In this document: positions 32,693 through 41,425 of the stretch, piece by piece | How the letters are laid out: the number at the start of each line of letters is the position of its first letter | Numbering within the stretch: the first letter of the stretch is position 1 | Source: Microbacterium paraoxydans | GTDB taxonomy: Bacteria > Actinomycetota > Actinomycetes > Actinomycetales > Microbacteriaceae | Direction of reading: 5' to 3' | NCBI RefSeq assembly: GCF_020524545.1 | Contig: NZ_JAIVLG010000006.1 | Location: 62,001 to 126,000, forward strand | DNA: 64,000 nt | Position numbers and translations under genes: made by a program | Notes under the pieces: model-generated | What the model saw: only the letters and a program-made list of their open reading frames with translations | What the model was told of the DNA's origin: nothing | Database searches by the model: none

Positions 32693-33873
32693 TGCTTCTC
32701 CTCGGGGTTCTCGACGGTGTCGCTGCCGCTCCCGGCCACCTCGAGCGGCAGCGGGGTGATCGGCGGGGCCGGCATGTCCTCGATACCGTAGATCTCGGCG
32801 GCGTGCCGCTGGAACGCGTGCACGACCGCTCCGTGCGCTGCGGCCTCGGCACCCAGGCGCGCTTCGGCGATCGGCACCTGGAACGGCAGGCCGAGATGGC
32901 CCGGCAACGCGGCCCGCAGAGGGGCGAGCAGCTGCTCGTGCGCCGCGGACAGCCCGCCGCCGATCACGATCATGGCCGGGTCGACCGTCATGGTCAGTGT
33001 GGCGATCCCATGGGCGAGTTCGTCGATGAAGCCGTCGAGCTCCCGCTGGGCGTCCGCGTCGCCCCCGCGCGCCCTCGCGAACACCTCGGCGGCGGTCGGA
33101 GCGGTCCGCCACGTGATCTGCCCCGTCTCGGTGTTCAGCCCGCGGAACGCGAGACGGCCGATGTCGCCGGCGGCGTTGTGGATGCCGCGCCGCGGGCGTC
33201 CGCCGAGGATCAGCCCCATCGCGATGCGGTTGCCGACCGAGAGGTAGATGACGTCTTCGACCAGCTGTGCGACACCGAGGTGGTGTTCGGCGACAGCCGC
33301 GAGGCGCACGCCGTTGTCGACGGCGACCGGGCAGCCGAAGGCCTGCCGCAGCTGGGATCCGATGTCGATGCCCGACCACTCGGGGATGACGACGGAGGTG
33401 GTCACGCGACCGACGTCGTCGACGATGCCGGGGAGGGCGACGCCGACCGCACGCACTTTCGATGCGGGGAACGAGGCTGCGGAGAGGGTGCGGCGGACGT
33501 CGTCGATCACGGCGGCGAGCTTGGAGGCGCCGTCGGGCTGCGCGGCCACCCCGGAGTAGCTGCGCTGCGCGATCACGAGTCCGGACAGGTCGGCGAGCAC
33601 CACGCGCACGCTCGCCACCCCGATGTCGATCCCCACCACGGTGCCGGCGGCGCCGTGGAAGGAGTAGCGCCGGGCAGGGCGTCCGGCGCCGCCGCCGTTG
33701 TGGACCGGGGCATCGACGATCAGCGCGGACTCGGCCAGGACGGTCACGGCGTTCTCGACCGAGGTGCGCGAGATCTCGAGCGAACGAGACAGGTCGTTCA
33801 CGGTCGCGGGCCCGACGTCACGCAGCTGCAGAGCGGATCGCGCGACGATCGAAAGTGGACGGGTCACGGCCAT
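32689..33873 (-). CDS. ROK family transcriptional regulator
   Basis: 394 residues. The N-terminal winged helix (VARSALQLRDVGPATVNDLS, LEISRTSVENAVTVL) is followed by a ROK sugar-kinase-like domain (VVGIDIGVASVRVVLADLSG). The usual ROK zinc ligands are not seen: the expected ExGH region reads AGDIGRLAFRG and the CxCGxxGCxE motif is absent. It is therefore probably a pure regulator with an altered sugar site. The C-terminal 30 residues are Pro-rich and acidic. It is divergent from the binding-protein gene at 34063 and heads an operon with two oxidoreductases, so it probably controls both directions. Confidence 0.9.
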   Translation of the reverse strand: MAVTRPLSIVARSALQLRDVGPATVNDLSRSLEISRTSVENAVTVLAESALIVDAPVHNGGGAGRPARRYSFHGAAGTVVGIDIGVASVRVVLADLSGLVIAQRSYSGVAAQPDGASKLAAVIDDVRRTLSAASFPASKVRAVGVALPGIVDDVGRVTTSVVIPEWSGIDIGSQLRQAFGCPVAVDNGVRLAAVAEHHLGVAQLVEDVIYLSVGNRIAMGLILGGRPRRGIHNAAGDIGRLAFRGLNTETGQITWRTAPTAAEVFARARGGDADAQRELDGFIDELAHGIATLTMTVDPAMIVIGGGLSAAHEQLLAPLRAALPGHLGLPFQVPIAEARLGAEAAAHGAVVHAFQRHAAEIYGIEDMPAPPITPLPLEVAGSGSDTVENPEEKQ

Positions 33874-33927
33874 GTGCGGTCCTTCCTTCTTCGCCGTCGT
33901 CGGGTGCGATCAAATTAGCACACCGAA

Positions 33928-34045
33928 TTCTCAGATCAAGCTTTGATGTTCTCGAACGGGAAACACGGCCGAAACAAGCGTCTGAGAACTTGTACTTGAC
34001 GAATTATCCCAACCAAGTGTCATAATGAACCGTACTCAGCACGGT
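33928..34045 (+). promoter_or_regulatory. Promoter and candidate ROK operators of the sugar ABC locus
   Basis: TTGACG (33996-34001) and CATAAT (34021-34026) form a recognisable promoter with a 19-bp spacer. Upstream are ATCAAGCTTTGAT (33935-33947) and a split repeat TTCTCAGA/TCTGAGAA (33928-33935, 33981-33988), candidates for the ROK site. ACCGT/ACGGT (34029-34033, 34041-34045) makes a small stem in the 5' leader. AAAGGAG precedes the ATG. Confidence 0.6.
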
Positions 34046-34062
34046 ATAAGCAAAGGAGCACC

Positions 34063-35301
34063 ATGCGCGTCAGCAAGATCACCGGCGTCGTCGCGGGAGT
34101 CGCGGCCGCCACCCTGTTGGCCGGATGTTCGGCCGGCGGAGGCAGCACCGCAGAGGGTGAGCAGGACATCAAGGTCTGGCTCTACCCCGTCATCGCCGAT
34201 GAGGCGGTGCACAAGGACTTCTGGGACTCGACGATCGCCGAGTTCGAGGAGCAGAACGAGAACATCAACGTCTCCTACGAGATCTTCCCGTGGGCGAACC
34301 GCGACGAGGCTCTGCAGACGGCCATCGCTGCGGGCAAGGGGCCCGACGTCGTCTACCTCATCCCCGATCAGCTCGCGGCGTACCAGAAGTCGATCGCGCC
34401 GCTGAACGACCTGCTGAGCACGCAGCGACAGGACGACCTGCTGCCCAACGTCAAGTCGTCGGTCACGATCGACGGCGACATCCTCGGCGCGCCGGTGCTC
34501 ACGAGCGCGCAGCCGCTGATCTGCAACGCCGCCGCGTTCGAGGCGGCCGGCGTCACGGAGTACCCCGAGACCTGGGACGACATCACCGCGATGGCCCCCA
34601 AGTTCACGGAGAAGGGCATGTACGCCCTCAACTACCCGGCATCCGCCGAGAACACCCTCAACCTCACCTACTACCCGCTGTTGTGGCAGGCGGGTGGCGA
34701 GGTGTACACGAAGGACGGCGACGTCGGCTTCGACAGCAAGGCCGGCACCCAGGCGCTGACCTTCCTGACCGACCTGGCAGAGGCGGGCGCCCTCGACCCC
34801 GAGGCGCTCACCACCAACGTGCCGCTCGAGCAGACCGCCATCGCGCAGGGCAAGGTCGGCTGCACCTGGAACAACGCGGTCCCCGAGGTCCTGCCGTTCT
34901 GGGGCGAGGAGAACGTCAAGGTCCTCGCGCCGCTGACCGAGAAAGAATCGGTGGCCTACGGGACGGTCGGATCGCTGTCGGTGCTCAAGGGCTCCAAGGC
35001 GCAGGACGCGGCGGCGAAGTTCGCCGAGTACGCCACGAGCGCCGACGTCATCGAGCCCTACCTGAAGGCCGCCGGCTACTTCTCGGCCCTCAGCACCACC
35101 GAGCCGCTCTACGCCGACGACCCGCTGCTCGGCGAGGTCGAGAAGTACGTGCCCGACACCACGGTCGGTGAGCTCAACACCTCGTCGCGTGCCCTGATGG
35201 GTGTGCTGGCGCCCGAGATCCAGGCGGCGCTCCTCGGACAGAAGTCGCCGGAGGATGCGCTCGAGGATGCTGCGGCCGCCGCGGCACCGCTGATCAAGTA
35301 G
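34063..35301 (+). CDS. Family-1 extracellular solute-binding lipoprotein (carbohydrate ABC importer)
   Basis: 412 residues. The lipoprotein signal is MRVSKITGVVAGVAAATLLA with lipobox LAGC, Cys about residue 22. The mature protein is a cluster-B sugar-binding protein: IKVWLYPVIADEAVHKDF, INVSYEIFPWANRDEALQTA and AGKGPDVVYLIPDQLAAY. The Trp/Tyr-rich middle (NYPASAENTLNLTYYPLLW) probably lines the sugar cleft. Promoter and ROK-type sites lie upstream. It captures the sugar outside the membrane for the two permeases downstream. No ATPase is encoded nearby, so a shared MsiK/UgpC-type ATPase is inferred. Confidence 0.93.
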   Translation: MRVSKITGVVAGVAAATLLAGCSAGGGSTAEGEQDIKVWLYPVIADEAVHKDFWDSTIAEFEEQNENINVSYEIFPWANRDEALQTAIAAGKGPDVVYLIPDQLAAYQKSIAPLNDLLSTQRQDDLLPNVKSSVTIDGDILGAPVLTSAQPLICNAAAFEAAGVTEYPETWDDITAMAPKFTEKGMYALNYPASAENTLNLTYYPLLWQAGGEVYTKDGDVGFDSKAGTQALTFLTDLAEAGALDPEALTTNVPLEQTAIAQGKVGCTWNNAVPEVLPFWGEENVKVLAPLTEKESVAYGTVGSLSVLKGSKAQDAAAKFAEYATSADVIEPYLKAAGYFSALSTTEPLYADDPLLGEVEKYVPDTTVGELNTSSRALMGVLAPEIQAALLGQKSPEDALEDAAAAAAPLIK

Positions 35302-35310
35302 AAACGGGAT

Positions 35311-35343
35311 CGGGGGCGCGCGCCCACCCGACGCGCGCCCCCG
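35311..35343 (+). terminator. Intercistronic hairpin after the binding-protein gene
   Basis: A perfect 12-bp stem CGGGGGCGCGCG/CGCGCGCCCCCG (35311-35322, 35332-35343) with a 9-nt loop lies between the binding protein and the first permease. Partial termination or mRNA stabilisation here would raise binding-protein levels relative to the permeases, a common pattern in ABC operons. Confidence 0.65.
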
Positions 35344-35379
35344 CACCACCCTCCACTCCCCCCACGTGAGGTATCACTG

Positions 35380-36285
35380 ATGACGACGGCAACCACGGCG
35401 AAGCGGCCCGCAGGCCGGGTCGCGCGGGTGCTCGCACGACGCGAGGCGCGCATCGCCTTCCTGTTCGTGCTTCCCGCCTTCCTCCTGTTCATCGCCTTCC
35501 GCTTCGGCCCGAGCATCGTCGGCGTCGCGCTGAGCTTCTTCGACTACGACATCACCGGTGAGATCGCCTGGCGCGGGCTCGACCACTTCCAGCGCATGGT
35601 CGCCGACCCGCTGTTCTGGCGGGCCATGGGCACCACGCTGATCTACACGGTGTTCGCGGTGCCGATCGCTCTCGTGCTGTCGACCGTGATGGCGCTCGGG
35701 GTGCGCCGTGCGTTCCGCGGTGCGCGGTTCTTCCGCTCGATCTTCTTCCTCCCCGTCATCACCTCGCTGGTGCTCGCCGGCTCGATCTTCGTCTGGATCT
35801 TCTCCGCGAACGGCCCGTGGTCGGCGCTGATGACCCCGCTCGGGCTGGGCGGATCGTGGCTCGGCAGCACCGTGCTCGTGATCCCGGCGATCGTCGTCGT
35901 CGGCGTCTGGTCCCGCTTCGGCTACGGGATGATGATCCTCATCGCCGCCCTGCAGGACGTGCCGCGCGAGCTCGAGGAGGCCGCCCTGATGGACGGTGCG
36001 AACGCGTGGCAGCGCTTCCGCTACGTCATCCTCCCGGTGCTGCGACCGACCTTCTTCTTCCTCGCGGTGATCGAGACGACCGCCGCCTTCCAGGTGTTCG
36101 ACGTCATCTACGTGATGACCCAGGGCGGACCGGCGAACGCGAGCTACTCGCTCGTCTACATGCTCTACGACCAGGGCTTCCGCTACTTCGACTACGGCTA
36201 TGCCGCCGCGATCGGTGTGGCGCTGTTCATCATGACCCTCGTCGTCGCGCTCATCCAGCGCCTGGTGATCGGAAAGCAGAAATGA
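35380..36285 (+). CDS. Carbohydrate ABC transporter permease (MalF/UgpA-like)
   Basis: 301 residues with six membrane segments. It has the CUT1 permease EAA loop (PRELEEAALMDGANAWQRFR, then YVILPVLRPTFFF). YVMTQGGPANASYSLVYMLY is typical of the MalF/UgpA half. It starts at ATG 35380 and its stop overlaps the next permease start by ATGA. It forms a heterodimer with the next gene product to import the sugar delivered by the binding lipoprotein. Confidence 0.93.
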   Translation: MTTATTAKRPAGRVARVLARREARIAFLFVLPAFLLFIAFRFGPSIVGVALSFFDYDITGEIAWRGLDHFQRMVADPLFWRAMGTTLIYTVFAVPIALVLSTVMALGVRRAFRGARFFRSIFFLPVITSLVLAGSIFVWIFSANGPWSALMTPLGLGGSWLGSTVLVIPAIVVVGVWSRFGYGMMILIAALQDVPRELEEAALMDGANAWQRFRYVILPVLRPTFFFLAVIETTAAFQVFDVIYVMTQGGPANASYSLVYMLYDQGFRYFDYGYAAAIGVALFIMTLVVALIQRLVIGKQK

Positions 36286-37193
36286 CCGCTCTGTTGCAGC
36301 CGCCGACGACGACCGACGCTCCCACCCCGCCGAAGACCGCCACGCGGAAGCGGCGCCGCGCCTACCGCGCGCTCCAGCCCACCGGCTGGGGAATCGTCGG
36401 CCGCTGGATCTGGCTGAGCCTGGCCGGCATCCTCAGCTTCTTCCCCTTCTACGCCATGGTCGTGCTGAGCCTGAAGCCCGGCATGGTCGTTGAACTCCCG
36501 GGTTCGCTGCTGCCGTGGACCGACATCTCCTTCGACGCCTACGAGCAGGTGCTCGCCGGGCAGAACATCCTGGGCTGGCTGGGCAACACGCTCATCTACT
36601 CGCTGGTCTCGGTGGTCGCGGTGCTGTTCTTCTCGGCGCTCGCGGGCTACGCCTTCGCCAAGAAGCGCTTCCGCGGCAAGGAGGTGATGTTCTGGTCGTT
36701 CCTGGCGATGGTGATGGTGCCCTTCCACGTCACCCTGATCCCGACGTTCATCCTCATGGCGAACCTCGGCGGCGTCGACACCTACTGGGGTCTGATCCTG
36801 CCGTCGCTCGCGAACGCGCAGGCGGTGTTCCTGATGAGGCAGTTCATCTCCGGGCTGCCGGATGAGCTGTTCGAAGCCGCGCGCATCGACGGTGCCGGCG
36901 AGTTCCGCATCTTCCTGCGGATCGTGCTGCCGCTGTGCAAGCCGATCCTGGCGACCCTCGGCATCTTCGTCTTCCTGTGGCACTGGAACGACTTCCTCTG
37001 GCCGCTCATCATCGCCAAGTCGAACTCCATGTTCACACTCACCGTCGGCATCTCGTCACTGCAGCAGCAGAACGTCCCGCTGAGCACGATGCTCGCAGGA
37101 TCCGTCGTCGCGCTGCTGCCCATCTTCCTCGCGTACCTCATCGCTCAGCGGTACGTGCAGGAGGGCGTGGCCGGTACGGGCATCAAGGGCTGA
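36282..37193 (+). CDS. Carbohydrate ABC transporter permease (MalG/UgpE-like)
   Basis: 303 residues. A Pro/Thr- and Arg-rich cytoplasmic N-terminus (about residues 1-45) precedes six membrane segments. The EAA loop is LPDELFEAARIDGAGEFRIF. The ending AQRYVQEGVAGTGIKG is a near-universal MalG/UgpE C-terminus that contacts the ATPase. The ATG overlaps the stop of the preceding permease. The strongly conserved C-terminus supports interaction with a shared ATPase encoded elsewhere. Confidence 0.94.
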   Translation: MTALLQPPTTTDAPTPPKTATRKRRRAYRALQPTGWGIVGRWIWLSLAGILSFFPFYAMVVLSLKPGMVVELPGSLLPWTDISFDAYEQVLAGQNILGWLGNTLIYSLVSVVAVLFFSALAGYAFAKKRFRGKEVMFWSFLAMVMVPFHVTLIPTFILMANLGGVDTYWGLILPSLANAQAVFLMRQFISGLPDELFEAARIDGAGEFRIFLRIVLPLCKPILATLGIFVFLWHWNDFLWPLIIAKSNSMFTLTVGISSLQQQNVPLSTMLAGSVVALLPIFLAYLIAQRYVQEGVAGTGIKG

Positions 37194-37212
37194 GAAGAAG
37201 GGAAAGCACGAC

Positions 37213-38265
37213 GTGACTCAGCACCATTTCACGACTCCGCATCATTTCGCGACGGAGGCGGAACTCGAGGACGCACTCGGCACGCCGAGCGCCGGCCTGA
37301 TCGACGACCTCGCTCGCGGGGCGGGTGACCTCGTCATCCTCGGCGCGGGCGGCAAGATGGGCCCGACCCTCGCGATGCTGGCCCGCCGCGGGATGGATGC
37401 CGCGGGGCGGCAGGACGACGCGGTGTACGCGGTCTCGCGTTTCGGCGACGCCGCGATCCGCGAGCGCCTCGAAGCCGCCGGTGTGAAGGTCGTCTCGTTC
37501 GATCTGATCGAGAACGACGACTTCTCGTCTCTGCCGGATGCGCCCAACGTGGTGTTCATGGTCGGCGCGAAGTTCGGTGCCGCGACCAACGCCTCCTGGG
37601 CGTGGGAGGTCAACGCCGCTCTGCCCGACCGGGTCGCCCGCCGCTACCGTCACAGCGCCATCTCGGTGCTCTCGACCGGCAACGTCTACCCCTTCGTCCC
37701 CGCCTCCTCCGGCGGAGCCTCCGAAGAGATCCAGCCCGCGCCCATCGGCGAGTACGCGCAGTCGTGTCTCGGACGCGAGCGCGTGTTCGAGTTCGGCGCG
37801 CAGGAGCGTGGCACGAAGGTCGCGATCATCCGTCTGAACTACGCCGTCGACCTGCGCTACGGCGTGCTCGCCGACATCGGCACCGCCGTGCACGCCGGAC
37901 AGCCGGTCTCGGTCGCCACGGCCAACGTGAACGTGATCTGGCAGGGGTACGCGAACGAGGTCGTGCTGCGCAGCCTCGTGCACGCCTCGACCGACCCGTT
38001 CACGATCAACCTCACCGGCCCGGAGCTGCTGAGCGTCGAGTCGATCGCTCGCCGCTTCGGCACCCTGTTCGACCGCGACGTCGAGATCGTCGACGAGTCG
38101 CAGCCGACCGCGCTGCTCAGCGACGCCCGCCGCTGCATGGCGCTGTTCGGCTACCCGGCGGTCTCGGCCGAGACCCTCATCGGCATGCAGGCCGACTGGA
38201 TCGACCGGGGTCTCCCGATGATCGCCAAGCCCACCAAGTGGGCCGTGCGGGACGGCAAGTTCTGA
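37213..38265 (+). CDS. NAD-dependent epimerase/dehydratase-like protein with altered catalytic motif
   Basis: 350 residues from GTG at 37213, 19 bp after the permease. It has an extended-SDR Rossmann fold (LVILGAGGKMGPTLAMLARR) and the Ser-bearing stretch SVLSTGNVYPFVP. The usual YxxxK reads GEYAQSCLGRERVFE: the Tyr is present but the Lys is not at +4. It may therefore bind a nucleotide cofactor and use a different mechanism, or work on a different substrate class. The stop overlaps the next gene start (TGATG), so it belongs to the importer operon and probably converts the imported sugar. Confidence 0.85.
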   Translation: MTQHHFTTPHHFATEAELEDALGTPSAGLIDDLARGAGDLVILGAGGKMGPTLAMLARRGMDAAGRQDDAVYAVSRFGDAAIRERLEAAGVKVVSFDLIENDDFSSLPDAPNVVFMVGAKFGAATNASWAWEVNAALPDRVARRYRHSAISVLSTGNVYPFVPASSGGASEEIQPAPIGEYAQSCLGRERVFEFGAQERGTKVAIIRLNYAVDLRYGVLADIGTAVHAGQPVSVATANVNVIWQGYANEVVLRSLVHASTDPFTINLTGPELLSVESIARRFGTLFDRDVEIVDESQPTALLSDARRCMALFGYPAVSAETLIGMQADWIDRGLPMIAKPTKWAVRDGKF

Positions 38266-39344
38266 TGGCGAGCGCAGGTACCGCGACCGTCCCGTCGCTG
38301 CGGCCCGAGGCCGCGGCGACGCTCGCCCGCGGCGCGGTGATCCCCGCGCATCCGCTCGCGCTGACCGCCGAGCGCACGCTCGACGAGCGCCGCCAGCGCG
38401 CCCTCTCGCGCTACTACCTCGACGCGGGAGCCGGTGGGCTCGCGGTCGGGGTGCACACGACCCAGTTCGAGATCCGCGACCCGGAGCACGCGCTGTTCGA
38501 GCCCGTGCTCGCGCTCGCAGCCGAAGAGATGGAGGCTCGTGGCGACGCGAACCTCGTGCGCATCGCCGGAGTGGCCGGCGACACCGCACAGGCCGTGGCC
38601 GAAGCCGAACTCGCGCGGTCGCTGGGCTACGACGCCGTGCTGGTGAGTCCCCGCGTCGCGGGCGCAGACGAGCGTGCCCTGCTCGAACGCGCCCGCGCCG
38701 TCGGCGAGGTGCTGCCGCTGGTCGGCTTCTATCTGCAGACCGCGATCGGCGGGCCCGTGCTCGACCGCGACTTCTGGCGCGAGTTCGCGTCGATACCCGC
38801 GGTCGTCGCCGTCAAGGCCGCACCCTTCGACCGGTACCGCACACTCGAGCTGGTGCGCGGGGTCGCAGCATCCGGGCGCGCCGACGAGATCGCCCTGTAC
38901 ACCGGCAACGACGACGCGATCGTCGCCGATCTGCTCTCGGCCTTCCACGTCGACTCGCCCACAGGGCCGCACACGCTGCGCTTCGTCGGCGGGCTCCTCG
39001 GGCAGTGGGCGGTCGGCACGCGCGCTGCCGTCGCGCTGCTCGAACGGGCACGCCAGGCGATGGAAGGCGATGCCGTGGCGTACCGCGAGCTTGGACTCCT
39101 CGCCTCCGACATGGTCGACGTCAACCAGGCCGTGTTCGACCCCGGCAACGACTTCCACGGCGTGATCGCGGGCGTGCACGAGATGCTGCGTCAACAGGGG
39201 CTGCTCGAGGGCATCTGGTGCCTCGACCCTGCAGAGGGGCTGTCGCCGGGGCAGGCGCAGGAGATCGAACGGGTCCGCCACGCGTACCCGGCACTGAACG
39301 ATGACGCCTTCATCGCCGAGAACCTCGAGGCCTGGTTGCGATGA
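38265..39344 (+). CDS. Dihydrodipicolinate synthase (DapA)-family aldolase
   Basis: 359 residues. It has a (beta/alpha)8 aldolase fold with the Schiff-base Lys expected in PAVVAVKAAPFDRYR and the family Tyr in LPLVGFYLQTAIGG. LDAGAGGLAVGVHTTQFEIR matches the N-terminal GxxxG-type region. It is longer than DapA (about 290), with an extended C-terminus. Context is catabolic, so it is probably a pyruvate-type or keto-acid aldolase/dehydratase rather than a lysine-pathway enzyme. It overlaps genes on both sides and belongs to the sugar operon. Confidence 0.88.
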   Translation: MASAGTATVPSLRPEAAATLARGAVIPAHPLALTAERTLDERRQRALSRYYLDAGAGGLAVGVHTTQFEIRDPEHALFEPVLALAAEEMEARGDANLVRIAGVAGDTAQAVAEAELARSLGYDAVLVSPRVAGADERALLERARAVGEVLPLVGFYLQTAIGGPVLDRDFWREFASIPAVVAVKAAPFDRYRTLELVRGVAASGRADEIALYTGNDDAIVADLLSAFHVDSPTGPHTLRFVGGLLGQWAVGTRAAVALLERARQAMEGDAVAYRELGLLASDMVDVNQAVFDPGNDFHGVIAGVHEMLRQQGLLEGIWCLDPAEGLSPGQAQEIERVRHAYPALNDDAFIAENLEAWLR

Positions 39345-40354
39345 GCGGCGCGACGAACACTCCGACCGTGGTCGCGGTCGTGTCGGAAGAGCTCTTCGGG
39401 GAGTTCTTCTCGGCCGATGATGCGCAGCGTCTGCGCGACCTCGCCGCTGATCTCGGCGGAGCGTTCGTCCGCGTCGACCGGCTCGCCGATGCCGAACTCG
39501 CCGGAGCGAGGGTCGTCATCACGAGCTGGGGCGTCGGAGCGTTCGACGCCGAGGTGCTCGAACGACTGCCACGGCTCGAACTGATCGCGCACACCGGTGC
39601 CACGATCAAGCCGTTCGCGACCGACGCGCTGTTCGACCGCGGCATCCGCGTGACACAGGCGGGCGCGGGCATGGCGCGGTCGGTCGCCGAGGTGTCACTG
39701 ACCTTCACGCTCGCGCTCCTGCACCGAGTGCCCGAGATGCACAACGCCCTGCGCGAGAGCGACGGCTGGTGGGATGCCGCGGCCGTCGGGGTGCAGCGCG
39801 AGATCCTCGGCGCACCCATCGCCGTCATCGGCGCATCGCGCACAGGGCGTGCGTACCTCGAGCTGATCCGCGCGCTGGGTGCCGAGCCGCTGCTGGTCGA
39901 TCCGACGCTCGATGCGGCAGCCGCCCGCGGCCTGGGGGCCGAACTGCTCCCGCTCGACGATGCACTCGGCCGCGCGCAGATCGTCGCCGTGCACGCGCCC
40001 ACCCTCCCGGAGACGCACCACCTGATCGGCCGACGCGAGCTGGCGCTCCTGCGCGACGGGGCGGGACTCGTGAACACCGCACGGTCCTGGTTGGTCGAGG
40101 AGGCCGCGCTGATCGATGAGCTGCGGCGCGGGCGCCTCAGCGCCGCGATCGACGTGTTCGACGAGGAGCCGCTCGCCGCCGACAGCCCGTTCCGCTCGCT
40201 CCCCGGAGTGCTGGTCACCCCGCACCGGGCGGCGGGCACGCACCAGGGACGGCTGCGTCAGGGGCGCATCGTCACCGCCGAGATCGCGGCCTTCGTCGCG
40301 GGGCATCCGCTCGTGCACTCCGTGGACCGCGACCAGCTGTCGTCGATGGCATGA
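39341..40354 (+). CDS. D-2-hydroxyacid dehydrogenase family protein
   Basis: 337 residues. The NAD-binding motif is IAVIGASRTGRAYLELI, where the usual GxGxxG is GASRTG. Catalytic residues can be placed: Arg in GLVNTARSWLVEEAAL, Glu in DVFDEEPL, and His in VLVTPHRAAGTH. Overlapping ATGA junctions on both sides tie it to the aldolase and GNAT genes. It probably reduces a 2-oxoacid or oxidises a 2-hydroxyacid produced in this sugar pathway. The substrate is unknown. Confidence 0.9.
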   Translation: MSGATNTPTVVAVVSEELFGEFFSADDAQRLRDLAADLGGAFVRVDRLADAELAGARVVITSWGVGAFDAEVLERLPRLELIAHTGATIKPFATDALFDRGIRVTQAGAGMARSVAEVSLTFTLALLHRVPEMHNALRESDGWWDAAAVGVQREILGAPIAVIGASRTGRAYLELIRALGAEPLLVDPTLDAAAARGLGAELLPLDDALGRAQIVAVHAPTLPETHHLIGRRELALLRDGAGLVNTARSWLVEEAALIDELRRGRLSAAIDVFDEEPLAADSPFRSLPGVLVTPHRAAGTHQGRLRQGRIVTAEIAAFVAGHPLVHSVDRDQLSSMA

Positions 40355-41319
40355 GCGCCGTCGTCGTGCGGTCGGCGCGCGTCGAGGACGAGGCCGCGCT
40401 CGCCGCGTTGTGGGCCACGGCGTTCATCCCGCCGCTGATGCCGGCGCAGTGGCTCCTCGACGCCGAGCGGCACGCGCACACCCTGGTCGCGGAGGATGCC
40501 GAGGGCGTCTGCGGCTCGATCCTGGGGCTGCCCAAGCGGCTGCGGGAAGCGGATGGCGGTGTCGCCGATGTGCACGCGATCGGCAGCGTCGCGGTCGCCG
40601 ACCGGGCACGGGGGCGCGGGCTCGCCCGACGACTCGTCGCCGCGTCGCTGGAGGCGGGCCGCGACGCCGACTGGGCGCTGCTGTTCACGGGTACCCCTGA
40701 GGTGTACCGGTCGAGTGGATTCGGCACGTTCGAGATGGCGCGGGTGCTGGCGGGTCCGTGGACTTCACTGTCCGGTTCCGGTTCCGGTTCCGGTTCGGGT
40801 TCGGGTTCGGCGCGGGCGGCGACGGTCATCGCGTCGACCGTCGGGGCAGGTGCTCTCGCGCCTTTGCGGGACGTCTATGAGCGCTCGCGCGACGGTCACG
40901 TGGTGCTCGCACCGATGCGAGACGAGCGGGACTGGGCGATGGCCGAGGTGCGGATGCAGGGTGCGACGCTGTATCTGCACACGGACAGCGCCGCGGACGG
41001 TGCCGCGGTGCGGGGGTATGCGATCGCCGAGACGCGGGGGCGTCTCGGGGCTCTGCTCGAGACCGCCGTGCTGCCGGAGGCCGCCGACCGTGATGGCGTG
41101 CGCCGCGCGCTGCTCGCCGCCCTCGCCGAGGACTGGGCGGCAGCCGGAGTGAGCCGCTGCGAGCTCGCGGTGCCCGCCGTGCCCGACGAGGAGGCGGCGG
41201 TGCGCGAGTTCGCACCCGATGCGGTACGACATCTCGACCGCACCGGCATGACCCGCCCGTTGCGGCGCGGCGCGCGCCTGCACGGCATCCGCCATTTCAC
41301 GGCGGGCGACTACTTCTGA
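40351..41319 (+). CDS. GNAT family N-acetyltransferase (Eis-like two-domain form)
   Basis: 322 residues. The N-terminal GNAT domain has the acetyl-CoA motif SVAVADRARGRGLARRLVAA and the substrate region LLFTGTPEVYRSSGFGTFEM. A linker of six Ser-Gly pairs precedes a second domain resembling the Eis central domain. The length is shorter than classical Eis (about 400). It overlaps the dehydrogenase stop by ATGA. It acetylates an amine of unknown identity, possibly an amino sugar given the context. Confidence 0.85.
   Translation: MSAVVVRSARVEDEAALAALWATAFIPPLMPAQWLLDAERHAHTLVAEDAEGVCGSILGLPKRLREADGGVADVHAIGSVAVADRARGRGLARRLVAASLEAGRDADWALLFTGTPEVYRSSGFGTFEMARVLAGPWTSLSGSGSGSGSGSGSARAATVIASTVGAGALAPLRDVYERSRDGHVVLAPMRDERDWAMAEVRMQGATLYLHTDSAADGAAVRGYAIAETRGRLGALLETAVLPEAADRDGVRRALLAALAEDWAAAGVSRCELAVPAVPDEEAAVREFAPDAVRHLDRTGMTRPLRRGARLHGIRHFTAGDYF
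40771..40808 (+). repeat. Hexanucleotide microsatellite (TCCGGT)4(TCGGGT)2 in the GNAT gene
   Basis: Four exact TCCGGT units then two TCGGGT units encode a Ser-Gly linker between the two domains. Because the unit is six bases, slippage changes linker length without frameshift. Confidence 0.85.
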
Positions 41320-41425
41320 GCATCCGCTCGGAGCACGGCACTGGGGATGGGGATCGATCGGAGACGCGGATCGGCCGGACGGCCGGACGCCTGACCGCGG
41401 CGATGACGCCGCAAGGAGGATGACC

